The position numbers and the translations under genes were made by a program. Shown piece after piece: positions 8,338 to 15,728 of a stretch of DNA of 64,000 nt. Source of the DNA: Isosphaeraceae bacterium EP7 (GTDB taxonomy: Bacteria > Planctomycetota > Planctomycetia > Isosphaerales > Isosphaeraceae); assembly GCA_038400315.1 (NCBI GenBank), contig CP151667.1, positions 930,001 through 994,000 of the forward strand, in the 5' to 3' direction. The number at the start of each line of letters is the position of its first letter. Position 1 is the first letter of the stretch. Under the pieces are notes generated by a model. It did not search any database and had not been told where the DNA came from. It worked only from the letters and a program-made list of their open reading frames with translations.

Positions 8338-8892
8338 TCAGATCGGGCGGAGAACGCGGCAGGGGTTGCCTGCGGCGATGACCCCTTCGGGGATATCACG
8401 GGTGACGACGCTGCCGGCCCCGATCACGGAGCGGGCGCCGATCGTGACCCCGGGGCAGAGGATCGCTGCTCCGCCGATCCAGACGTCGGAGCCGATCGTG
8501 ATCGGCTTGCCGGACTCCAGGCCCGATCGGCGCTCGACGGGGTCGATGGGGTGGGTGGCCGTATAAATCTGCACCCCGGGCCCGAAGAGGACGTCATCGC
8601 CGATGGTCACGGGCGCGACGTCGAGGATGACGCAGTTGACGTTGAAGTACGCCCTCTTCCCCAGCGTGACGTTGCGACCGTAGTCGCAATGGAACGGGGC
8701 CTCGACGTGGACGTCGGGGGCGTCGATTCCGAAGAGGTTCGACAGGATACGGCGGTGGCCGACGATGTCCTCGAGCGACAGATGTTCCAGGTCGCGGCAG
8801 AGAGCGCGGGCACGGCGACGGAGGGCGACCAGCTCGGGGTCGTTGGCGTTGTAGAGGTTGCCGGCGAGCATCTTGTCGCGTTCGCTGATCAT
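8338..8892 (-). CDS. Maltose/galactoside O-acetyltransferase-type hexapeptide acyltransferase
   Basis: 184 residues from ATG 8892 (a TTG five codons upstream is rejected). The N-terminal helical cap (ISERDKMLAGNLYNANDPEL) matches the Maa/LacA/NodL family. It is followed by left-handed beta-helix hexapeptide repeats (VTIGDDVLFGPGVQIYTATHPIDP, ITIGSDVWIGGAAILCPGVTIG, IPEGVIAAGNPCRVLRPI). The His in TATHP is the expected catalytic residue. The enzyme transfers acetyl from acetyl-CoA to a sugar hydroxyl; the natural acceptor cannot be read from sequence. It sits 41 bases downstream of pckA on the same strand and could be co-transcribed with it. Confidence 0.85.
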   Translation of the reverse strand: MISERDKMLAGNLYNANDPELVALRRRARALCRDLEHLSLEDIVGHRRILSNLFGIDAPDVHVEAPFHCDYGRNVTLGKRAYFNVNCVILDVAPVTIGDDVLFGPGVQIYTATHPIDPVERRSGLESGKPITIGSDVWIGGAAILCPGVTIGARSVIGAGSVVTRDIPEGVIAAGNPCRVLRPI

Positions 8893-8933
8893 GGTCGGGC
8901 ATCTCAATTCGAGCTGGGGAGGAGACGAATCCG

Positions 8934-10520
8934 TCAGGGCTTCGGGCCGGCCGCCCGAACATCCTGGCCGACCCCGGATTCGTAGGCCTTGAAATTGGCG
9001 ATGAATAGACCGGCCAGCTTCCTGGCCGCGGCGTCGTAGGCGTCGGGGTCGGGCCAGGTTGACCGGGGATCGAGGATTCGGGCGGGGACCCCGGGGCAGT
9101 CGGCGATGACCTCGAAGCCGAAGGTTGGGTCGGTCGCGGTGCGGGCGTCGGCCAGGGTTCCCGCGTGGATCTGGTCGAGGATGGTCCGGGTGTAGGACAG
9201 CGACATCCGCTTGCCAATACCGTAGGGGCCTCCGCTCCAGCCGGTGTTGACGAGCCAGACGCGTGCCCCGTGCTTCTTGATCTTGTCGGCCAGCATCCGG
9301 GCATAGTGGCTGGGGTGCCAGACCATGAACGGGCCGCCGAAGCAGGGGGAGAACGTGGCCTGGGGATCGACGACGCCGACTTCGGTGCCGGCGACTTTGG
9401 CGGTGTAGCCGCTGATGAAGTGGTACATCGCCTGCGCGGGGGTGAGCTTGCTTACGGGGGGGAGGACGCCGAAGGCGTCGCAGGTGAGGAAAATGACGTC
9501 GGTGGGATGGCCCGCGACGCAGGGGATCTTGGCGTTGCCGATGAACTCGATGGGGTAGGCCCCGCGCGTGTTCTCGGTGATGTGCGTGTCGGCGAAGTCG
9601 ACCCGATGGTCTTCGGAACCAATGACCACGTTCTCCAGGACGGCCCCGAAATGGAGCGCCTGGAAGATCTCGGGCTCCTTCTCATTGGTCAGGTCGATTG
9701 TCTTGGCGTAGCAACCGCCCTCGATGTTAAAGATGCCATTGTCCGACCAGCAATGCTCATCATCGCCGATGAGCATGCGATTGGGGTCCGCCGACAGGGT
9801 CGTCTTGCCGGTCCCCGAGAGGCCGAACATCACGGACGAGCGACCGGAATCGCGGTCGGCGGTGGCGGAGCAATGCATCGACATCACGCCCCGCTTGGGC
9901 ATGAGGTAATTCATGAGGGTGAAGACCCCCTTCTTCATCTCGCCGGCGTACTCCGTTCCGAGGATGACGACCTCGCCGTCCTCGAAACTGAGGGCGACGG
10001 AGGTCTTCGACGTCATGCCGGGCGTATGGGCGTTGGCGGGGAATTCACCGGCGTTGTAGATGACGAAGTCGGGCTTGCCGAAGGTGGACAGCTCGTCCTT
10101 GGTGGGGCGGATGAGCATCGTGTGCATGAACAGCGCATGGTATGGCCGGGAGCAGATGACGCGGACCTTGATCCGGTTCTCAGGGTCCCAGCCGGCGAAG
10201 GCGTCGAGGCAGTAGATGCGCCCCCGCGTGTTCAGCCAGTCCTTGGCCCGCTCTCGATTGATCTCGAAGCTGCTGGGGGCGAGAGGGATATTGACGTTGC
10301 CCCACCAGATGTCGGCCTCGGACTGGGGCGACCGGACGATCCGCTTGTCCTTGGGCGATCGGCCGGTCTTGGCGCCCGAGTAGGCGACGAGCGCGCCACT
10401 CTCGGCGATGCTGGTGTCGGACTCCCGCCGCATGGCGTCCTCGTATAGGACGGCTGGCGCGACGTTGCGCCGGACGTCTTCGACGGTGATGCCGTATTCC
10501 GCGAGCGAGAAGCGAGACAT
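8934..10520 (-). CDS. pckA: Phosphoenolpyruvate carboxykinase (ATP)
   Basis: 528 residues, normal for the ATP-dependent family. It converts oxaloacetate and ATP to PEP, CO2 and ADP, the entry step of gluconeogenesis. The P-loop GLSGTGKTT is at residues 233-241, the metal-binding GDDEHCW segment at 252-258, and TGRSPKDKR near residue 55 contributes to substrate binding. ATG 10520 (MSRFSLAEYG) is chosen because GGAG lies about 8 bases upstream; the frame is open 22 codons further but lacks a site there. The start of this gene and the end of the next face a 501-base non-coding gap that presumably carries its promoter. Confidence 0.96.
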   Translation of the reverse strand: MSRFSLAEYGITVEDVRRNVAPAVLYEDAMRRESDTSIAESGALVAYSGAKTGRSPKDKRIVRSPQSEADIWWGNVNIPLAPSSFEINRERAKDWLNTRGRIYCLDAFAGWDPENRIKVRVICSRPYHALFMHTMLIRPTKDELSTFGKPDFVIYNAGEFPANAHTPGMTSKTSVALSFEDGEVVILGTEYAGEMKKGVFTLMNYLMPKRGVMSMHCSATADRDSGRSSVMFGLSGTGKTTLSADPNRMLIGDDEHCWSDNGIFNIEGGCYAKTIDLTNEKEPEIFQALHFGAVLENVVIGSEDHRVDFADTHITENTRGAYPIEFIGNAKIPCVAGHPTDVIFLTCDAFGVLPPVSKLTPAQAMYHFISGYTAKVAGTEVGVVDPQATFSPCFGGPFMVWHPSHYARMLADKIKKHGARVWLVNTGWSGGPYGIGKRMSLSYTRTILDQIHAGTLADARTATDPTFGFEVIADCPGVPARILDPRSTWPDPDAYDAAARKLAGLFIANFKAYESGVGQDVRAAGPKP

Positions 10521-11021
10521 GGCCGGACTCCTGCGAATCGACTGGATCCGCGGGCCATCATCGGCCTCGACGGGGGTCGACCGCAAGGTCAGCCTAGTAC
10601 CGGGACTGTCGAGATGTTTCCCGTGAAATGTCGGGCTTCTCCCGGCCGACCGGGATCAAGTCTACGACAATCTCCGCATCCGCTCGGCGTCGAGAGGTGA
10701 GTGCATGGTCGCGACATCGAGAGGGGTCGATCAAATGAAGGTGGCTCGATGGCCTCAATCGACGACAAGCCTGGATCCTCTTCGCCTCGAGATCCAGGGG
10801 CATTGCGCGATCTCGCTATCCAGACACGAGAAACGGTCTGGCAGGTGGAGAAACCAGGATGGGCGACCAACGTTCGATTCACTTTTCCGACCAGCCGGAA
10901 GATTCACTGGAACGGAACCGTTCCGCGTTCGTTCAGCATCCCAACGCGGAAGATCTGAACGAGGCCGAGCCACCGGCCAAGGCCCGAGGGACTGCCGACC
11001 TCGGAAGGCTCGGGGTGAGGC
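10521..11021. promoter_or_regulatory. Upstream region of pckA
   Basis: 501 bases without a credible gene. The palindrome GGAACGG-AA-CCGTTCC at 10909-10924 is the only regular structure. Because pckA is transcribed leftward, its promoter should lie here; no hexamers could be assigned confidently. Confidence 0.4.
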
Positions 11022-11807
11022 TCAGTCGACCTCGGTAGTCTCGGCGTCGGGCTCCTCGATGCGGATGAGGAGGCGGAGGGTCTGGAGGAAGCGGTCGAAG
11101 CTGGCCGGGGTGATGGATTCAGGTGCCCGGACGCGGATGACCTTGCCGGCGTCCTCGTCCCAGAGACGGATATCGAGTCGCACCTCAGGCTGCCTGGGCT
11201 CGCGGCGACGCGGCGCGACTGCGGGGGCAAGGGGGGTGGTCGACGTTGACTGCGCGATCTCGGCGGCTGGAGTCGGGATGGGCTCGGAGCCTTCGAGGCG
11301 GAGAATCTGGTCGTCACCCAGGGCCCCGGCGAAGCGGGCGGAGTCGACGAACGACTCGGCCGCCACGTCCTTGGCCTTGGCGATGATCTGATGGTGGTGG
11401 TAGAGGATGTTGCCCAGGATGGTGACGTCCGGGACTCGCTTGCCGCCGAGGCGGGTGGCCAGCTCGGAGTAGAGCGGGGATTCGAGCAGGGCCTTGCGGC
11501 GGAGCCTGGGCAGATCCGCCGGCTCGACGGGATGGAGGATCGAGCGGGCCAGGGGAGTCAGGGAGTAGCCGTCGCCGGACAGGGCGAGCAGGCCGAATTG
11601 CCTGGCGGCGCTGAGGGGTGCGGAGAAGGTGTTGGTCTTGATGTTCTTGTAGCCCATCGCCGTGGCGATCTCGGGCGCGCTCAGGCCGTCGAGCCCACGC
11701 GAGTCCATGTGCTCGCAGAAGGCGACGCATTCCTGGAGGGGGACGCCCGGATAGCGCGTGCTCCGCTCTCGCCTGGGCTTATGCGCGGCGGTCTCGTCAA
11801 TAGACAT
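11022..11807 (-). CDS. Winged-helix-like protein of unknown function (DUF5343-like N-terminus)
   Basis: 261 residues from ATG 11807 (MSIDETAAHK); a longer TTG start would add a low-complexity Pro/Ser stretch. Residues ~22-95 look like a winged helix-turn-helix: a helix in LQECVAFCEHM, then APEIATAMGYKNIKTNTFSAPLSAARQFGLL and a beta-wing GDGYSLTPLARSI, which resembles DUF5343. The middle section is helical. After a Pro/Arg linker, a C-terminal domain (VRLDIRLWDEDAGKVIRVRAPESITPASFDRFLQTLRLLI) might bind a ligand or partner. DNA binding is an inference; no target is evident. It lies 93 bases downstream of the PLP dehydratase start-side neighbour on the same strand. Confidence 0.65.
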   Translation of the reverse strand: MSIDETAAHKPRRERSTRYPGVPLQECVAFCEHMDSRGLDGLSAPEIATAMGYKNIKTNTFSAPLSAARQFGLLALSGDGYSLTPLARSILHPVEPADLPRLRRKALLESPLYSELATRLGGKRVPDVTILGNILYHHHQIIAKAKDVAAESFVDSARFAGALGDDQILRLEGSEPIPTPAAEIAQSTSTTPLAPAVAPRRREPRQPEVRLDIRLWDEDAGKVIRVRAPESITPASFDRFLQTLRLLIRIEEPDAETTEVD

Positions 11808-11900
11808 CGGCGGTCGCGGGGCCTCGGTCGAGGGAGATGGTGAGACGGCACTGAACGAAAGGATACCATTCGCTGGAGGACGGGGCAAGTTGTTGCCTGA

Positions 11901-12902
11901 TTAGAGCCAGCGTGCCTTGAGGGCGTCGAACATCGGACTGAGATCGACATTTCCGCCGCCCAGGATCACCCCGACCCGCTGGCCCTTCACGTCGAGCGTG
12001 CCGGCGAGGAGGGGGGCGACGGTGACGGCCGACGAGGGCTCGATGACGATCTTGAAGCGTTCCCAGACGAACCTGAGGGCGTCGATGATCTCGGGCTCGC
12101 CGACGCTGACGATCGAGTGGACGTGGCGGCGGATGATCGTCCAGGGACGCGTTCCAAGCGAAGTACGGAGGCCGTCGGCGATTGTCTTCGGGTCCCCGGA
12201 GGGGAGGATAGATCCGGCCGCCAGCGACCGTTTCGCGTCATCGGCCGCGGCGGGCTCGACCCCGATGACGAGCGTGTCGGGCGACTTCCCCTGAACAGCA
12301 AGCGCCGTGCCGGCGAGCAGGCCCCCGCCGCCGACGGGGGAGAGGATCAGGTCGAGCGGGCCGGCCTGGTCGAGCAACTCCAGTGCGACGGTCCCCTGTC
12401 CCGCGATCACGCGCCAGTCGTCGAAGGGGTGGACGATCTCGTAGCCGTGTTGCGAGACGAGGCGCGCGACGGTCGCCTCGCGGTCGGCCAGGGTCGGCTC
12501 GCAGGAGACGACGGTCCCGCCGTAGCCGCGAGTCGCGGCTCGTTTGACCTCGGGGGCGGTGTGAGGCATGACGACGCAGACGGGCACGCCGAGAATTTGG
12601 CCGGCGCAGGCGAGCGCCTGCGCGTGATTGCCCGAGGAGTGGGTGACGACCCCGTACGCCCGGCCGGCGTCTCCGAGCTGGAGCAGGGCGTTGACGGCCC
12701 CGCGGAACTTGAAGGCGCCGACCTTCTGGAAGTTCTCGCACTTCAGGCCGACGGTGCCGCCGCAGAGCCGGTCCAGGGTCGCGCCGGTGAGGACCGGCGT
12801 GCGGTGTACGTAGTCGGCGATCCGTCGCGCGGCCTGCTCGACGGCCTCGGGTCCGATGGCCGGGAGGTCTTCGGGCCCGAGATCGGCGGGTGCGGTGGCC
12901 AA
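11901..12902 (-). CDS. PLP-dependent threonine/serine dehydratase (fold type II)
   Basis: 333 residues, the size of the short catabolic threonine dehydratase/serine racemase group with no C-terminal ACT regulatory domain. The PLP lysine is K65 in GAFKFRGA, the substrate-carboxylate loop SSGNH is at 89-93, and the glycine-rich phosphate loop VGGGGLL is around 190-196. It probably deaminates L-threonine or L-serine to the 2-oxo acid. Serine racemase or D-threo-hydroxyaspartate dehydratase activity cannot be excluded from sequence. The start is ATG 12902. It is followed by the DUF5343-like gene and preceded by the NIPSNAP gene, all on the minus strand, with short gaps that suggest co-transcription. 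Confidence 0.88.
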   Translation of the reverse strand: MATAPADLGPEDLPAIGPEAVEQAARRIADYVHRTPVLTGATLDRLCGGTVGLKCENFQKVGAFKFRGAVNALLQLGDAGRAYGVVTHSSGNHAQALACAGQILGVPVCVVMPHTAPEVKRAATRGYGGTVVSCEPTLADREATVARLVSQHGYEIVHPFDDWRVIAGQGTVALELLDQAGPLDLILSPVGGGGLLAGTALAVQGKSPDTLVIGVEPAAADDAKRSLAAGSILPSGDPKTIADGLRTSLGTRPWTIIRRHVHSIVSVGEPEIIDALRFVWERFKIVIEPSSAVTVAPLLAGTLDVKGQRVGVILGGGNVDLSPMFDALKARWL

Positions 12903-12932
12903 GGGGGGGGCTCCTGAGTCGACGCGTTCAGG

Positions 12933-13361
12933 TCACTTGATGGGGCTGAAGTCGGTCGGGTCGAGGAAGACGGAGATGACTTCCTTGACCAGCTTGCCGT
13001 CTTTCTCGCTCGCCGCGGCGGCCACCTTCCACTCGGGGTCGGCGCGGAAGGCTTCCCACGAGGCTTTTGCGGCGTCGGCGCTGGGGTAGGCCAGCACGTA
13101 GATGAGCGTCTTGTCGCTGCCGTCTGATTTCGACCTGGGGACGAAGTAGGCGATGTTGGTGATGCCGTGCTTCTCGAACAGCTTGAGCGTGTGGTCGCGG
13201 AAGCGGGACTTCAAGGCGTCGAATTTGCCCTCGTGCGCGACGTATGTCCGCATTTCAAAGACCCGCTGGCCCTCGGCTGGCTTGGGGTCGTCGGCAGCGA
13301 TCGCCAAGGCCGGGTAGGCGGCCATGACGGCCAGGAGCGTGAAGAGGATCGTGCGCATCAT
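12933..13361 (-). CDS. Exported NIPSNAP-family protein
   Basis: 142 residues. The N-terminus (MMRTILFTLLAVMAAYPALAIAA) is a Sec signal peptide with likely cleavage after the Ala-rich end near residue 23. The mature part is one ferredoxin-like dimeric alpha/beta-barrel unit: VFEMRTYVAHEGKFDALKSRFRDHTLKLFEKHGI is the NIPSNAP signature, and LIYVLAYPSADAAKASWEAFRADPEWK is its second half. The molecular role of these proteins in bacteria is unknown; many planctomycetes carry several. GGAGA lies just ahead of the ATG pair at 13361. It is divergent from the hybrid histidine kinase. Confidence 0.85.
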   Translation of the reverse strand: MMRTILFTLLAVMAAYPALAIAADDPKPAEGQRVFEMRTYVAHEGKFDALKSRFRDHTLKLFEKHGITNIAYFVPRSKSDGSDKTLIYVLAYPSADAAKASWEAFRADPEWKVAAAASEKDGKLVKEVISVFLDPTDFSPIK

Positions 13362-13673
13362 GTCTCTCCATTCGTCAAACGTCGGAATTGGGATCGGTTA
13401 TAGCCGGATCGAGGGCGCTGGCTCAAGGGCTCGGGCCCGGGACTGAAGAGCCCCGAGTTCCGAGCGACCGGGCCACGGGGCAGATTGCGCAATTTAAGCA
13501 ACGCACTCTTCCTGGCCGAAGCTCTGCTGCTAAACTAGTTGTGCTTGAGCTAAATTAGGGGTGGTCGACCGTGACTACGTTGTTCCGGGCCGAGGAAGGC
13601 TCTGGGCGACTTCCCTGGCCGCGATTCGAGTCGAAACGGCCCTGGCCGACCACGTCGTGATCGAGGCGCCTCG
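13362..13673. promoter_or_regulatory. Divergent NIPSNAP / histidine-kinase intergenic region
   Basis: 312 bases, locally more AT-rich around 13485-13560. Two exact palindromes are visible: ATTGCGCAAT at 13484-13493 and a 16-bp one at 13660-13675 that runs into the kinase start codon. Promoters for both genes should be here, but none was assigned. Confidence 0.4.
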
Positions 13674-13675
13674 AT
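13660..13675 (+). promoter_or_regulatory. 16-bp perfect palindrome covering the RBS and start of the hybrid kinase
   Basis: ATCGAGGCGCCTCGAT is its own reverse complement. It contains the only purine-rich RBS candidate (GAGG at 13663-13666) and the first two bases of the ATG at 13674. It could be a protein operator, or in RNA a structure between two transcripts that hides the ribosome site. Confidence 0.4.
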
Positions 13676-15611
13676 GAACAATGATGTTCGGAGATGGGTG
13701 CGACTCATCCCGGTGACCATCGCGGCGCTCCTGCTGGCGCTAACCTGGCAGTTGGTGTCCGACGTTGGTGAGCTGAGTGGGTCGGTCGGCCGCGTGTCCT
13801 ACGCTGCCGGGCTGGCGGAGGAGGTCGACCGGTCCTGGTTGTGGCCTCGAGCGACGGACGGGCGTCGGCGGGACGCTGACGGTGGTGTTTCCGAGGAGGA
13901 TCGAGCGATCCCGGAGGGAGCCGGTGCAACCTTGCCAGAGCAACAGCCGAGCGGCGTCGCCATGGACGAAGGCCGAGCTCGGTCGGCGCAGGTCGATGAG
14001 AAGTCGGGCCGCATCGCGCGGGCGATGGGTCGGAAAGTCGCGGCGGTCGCGGTGTTCTCGCTGGGCCTGGTCGTGGTGCTCGGGATCTTGGCTGCCTGGG
14101 ATCGGGCCGAGCGAGGGCGGGTGACATCGGCCCTGTACGAACGAGACGAACGCTGGCGGCTGGCGGTCTCCAGGGTGGGCGAGGCGGTGCTGGTTGCCGA
14201 CGCGGCCGGGAAGACGACCGAGTTGAACGAGGCCGCCGAGGCGGCGCTGGGCCTCTCGAGCCGGGAGGCGCTCGGGACTTCGATGGAGTCGCTGCTCGCC
14301 AGGATCGGCATTCCCGGGGGGGGCGGCGGCTGGGGCGAGGTCGCCTGGAAGAATCCGAGTCGGGCGATCCTCGACGCCTACGGCCGGGCCGTGGGCGTGG
14401 TGGCGGTTGTCGCGGTGGGTCGGTTTCGTGGCGAGGCCGAGGCGGCGGTCCGGGAGTCGTCGGCGGTGGCCGCGCGAGCGATTGCGGCCAAGGATCGGTT
14501 CCTCGCGGTGCTCTCGCACGAGCTTCGGACCCCCCTGACCCCGGTCTTGATGTCGGTCTCGGCCGCGCTGGATGACCCGTCGGTGCCGGCGGAACTGCAT
14601 GCGACGCTGGACATGATCCGCCGCAACATCGAGCTCGAGGCGAGGTTGATCGACGACCTGCTCGATGCCTCGCTGATGGACCGAGGGCCGTTCCGGATGG
14701 AACTGGAGTTGGTCGACGTTCACGAGGCGCTGCGGGAGGCGTTGGCCCATCACGCCGAGGAAGCGACCTTTGCAGGGCTCCAGGTCCGGATCGCCCTGGA
14801 CGCGCGCCGGCATCACACGATGGCCGACCGGGGGCGACTCATCCAGGTTTTCTGGTCGCTGATCCATAACGCCGCCAAGTACACGAGGGGACCGGCGGGT
14901 TCGTTACAGATCACCTCGGCCGGCTCCGACGATACGGGCCGGCTGATCCTGGAATTCGTCGACGACGGGATCGGCTTCGACGTCGATCGGCTCTCGTTGC
15001 TATTCCGCCCTTTCGAGCAGGGACCCGACGCCGGCGGGCGACGTAGCGGAGGCCTGGGACTGGGGCTCTCCATCGGACGTCACATCCTGGAGTCCCTGGG
15101 CGGAACGCTCGATGCCCAGAGCCAAGGACCAGGTCACGGCGCGACCTTCCGCGTTGGACTCTCGACCGTCACCCCTCCGGAACCGGGGCCGGCGTCGCCC
15201 GCTAAAGTGAGTTCGCTGGTCAAGAAGTCATCGGCCGAGGTCGAGCCCTTGCGCATCCTGCTGGTCGAGGACAACAGCGACACGCTCCGTTATATCGCCA
15301 CAGTCCTGAAGATGAAGGGGCACGAGATTGAGTCCGTCGACCGGGTCGAAGCCGCTCGCGAGGCCCTGTCCAGCTCGGTCTTCGACCTCCTGATCAGCGA
15401 CATCGAGCTGCCCGATGGCACCGGCCTAGAACTGATGGCCGAGGCACGGTTGTCTGGGATGAAGGGAATCGCCATGAGCGGATTCGGCTCCGACGACGAC
15501 CTGCTGATGAGCGAGGAGGCCGGGTTCTCGATGCACCTGACCAAGCCCATCGATGTCCGATCCCTGGAGGCCGCCATTCGCCAGGTGTCGGGCGCGGCGG
15601 TCGCCTCCTGA
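13674..15611 (+). CDS. Membrane hybrid sensor histidine kinase
   Basis: 645 residues. There are transmembrane segments at about 11-27 and 125-144, with a roughly 95-residue periplasmic loop of no recognised fold. A PAS-like region follows at about 160-250 (WRLAVSRVGEAVLVADAAGK...). The HisKA dimerisation helix contains SHELRTPLTP with phospho-accepting H282. The HATPase domain carries the N box (HNAAKY), DDGIGF and GLGLGLSIG. The C-terminal receiver domain starts ILLVEDNSDT, with acceptor D576 (ISDIELPDG) and K624 (LTKP). A phosphorelay from H282 to D576 is expected; the output protein is not encoded nearby. The start codon lies inside a 16-bp palindrome. Confidence 0.9.
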   Translation: MNNDVRRWVRLIPVTIAALLLALTWQLVSDVGELSGSVGRVSYAAGLAEEVDRSWLWPRATDGRRRDADGGVSEEDRAIPEGAGATLPEQQPSGVAMDEGRARSAQVDEKSGRIARAMGRKVAAVAVFSLGLVVVLGILAAWDRAERGRVTSALYERDERWRLAVSRVGEAVLVADAAGKTTELNEAAEAALGLSSREALGTSMESLLARIGIPGGGGGWGEVAWKNPSRAILDAYGRAVGVVAVVAVGRFRGEAEAAVRESSAVAARAIAAKDRFLAVLSHELRTPLTPVLMSVSAALDDPSVPAELHATLDMIRRNIELEARLIDDLLDASLMDRGPFRMELELVDVHEALREALAHHAEEATFAGLQVRIALDARRHHTMADRGRLIQVFWSLIHNAAKYTRGPAGSLQITSAGSDDTGRLILEFVDDGIGFDVDRLSLLFRPFEQGPDAGGRRSGGLGLGLSIGRHILESLGGTLDAQSQGPGHGATFRVGLSTVTPPEPGPASPAKVSSLVKKSSAEVEPLRILLVEDNSDTLRYIATVLKMKGHEIESVDRVEAAREALSSSVFDLLISDIELPDGTGLELMAEARLSGMKGIAMSGFGSDDDLLMSEEAGFSMHLTKPIDVRSLEAAIRQVSGAAVAS

Positions 15612-15728
15612 GGACTTGAGCCATCATGGTTGGTTGGATGGAGAAGAGGCTTGCCTTGATCCATGGATCCGTTACACTCCCTGATGAGGCTTCCTCTTGA
15701 AGGTCACCGATGGATTGGAGGTCGGGAC

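Noticed and set aside
9165-10448. A 427-codon plus-strand frame opposite pckA
   Set aside because: Antisense artefact of high GC; pckA on the minus strand has all catalytic motifs.
10909-10924. GGAACGG-AA-CCGTTCC as a terminator
   Set aside because: The centre is only two bases, too short for an RNA hairpin loop, and no T-tract follows. It is left as a possible operator in the pckA upstream region.
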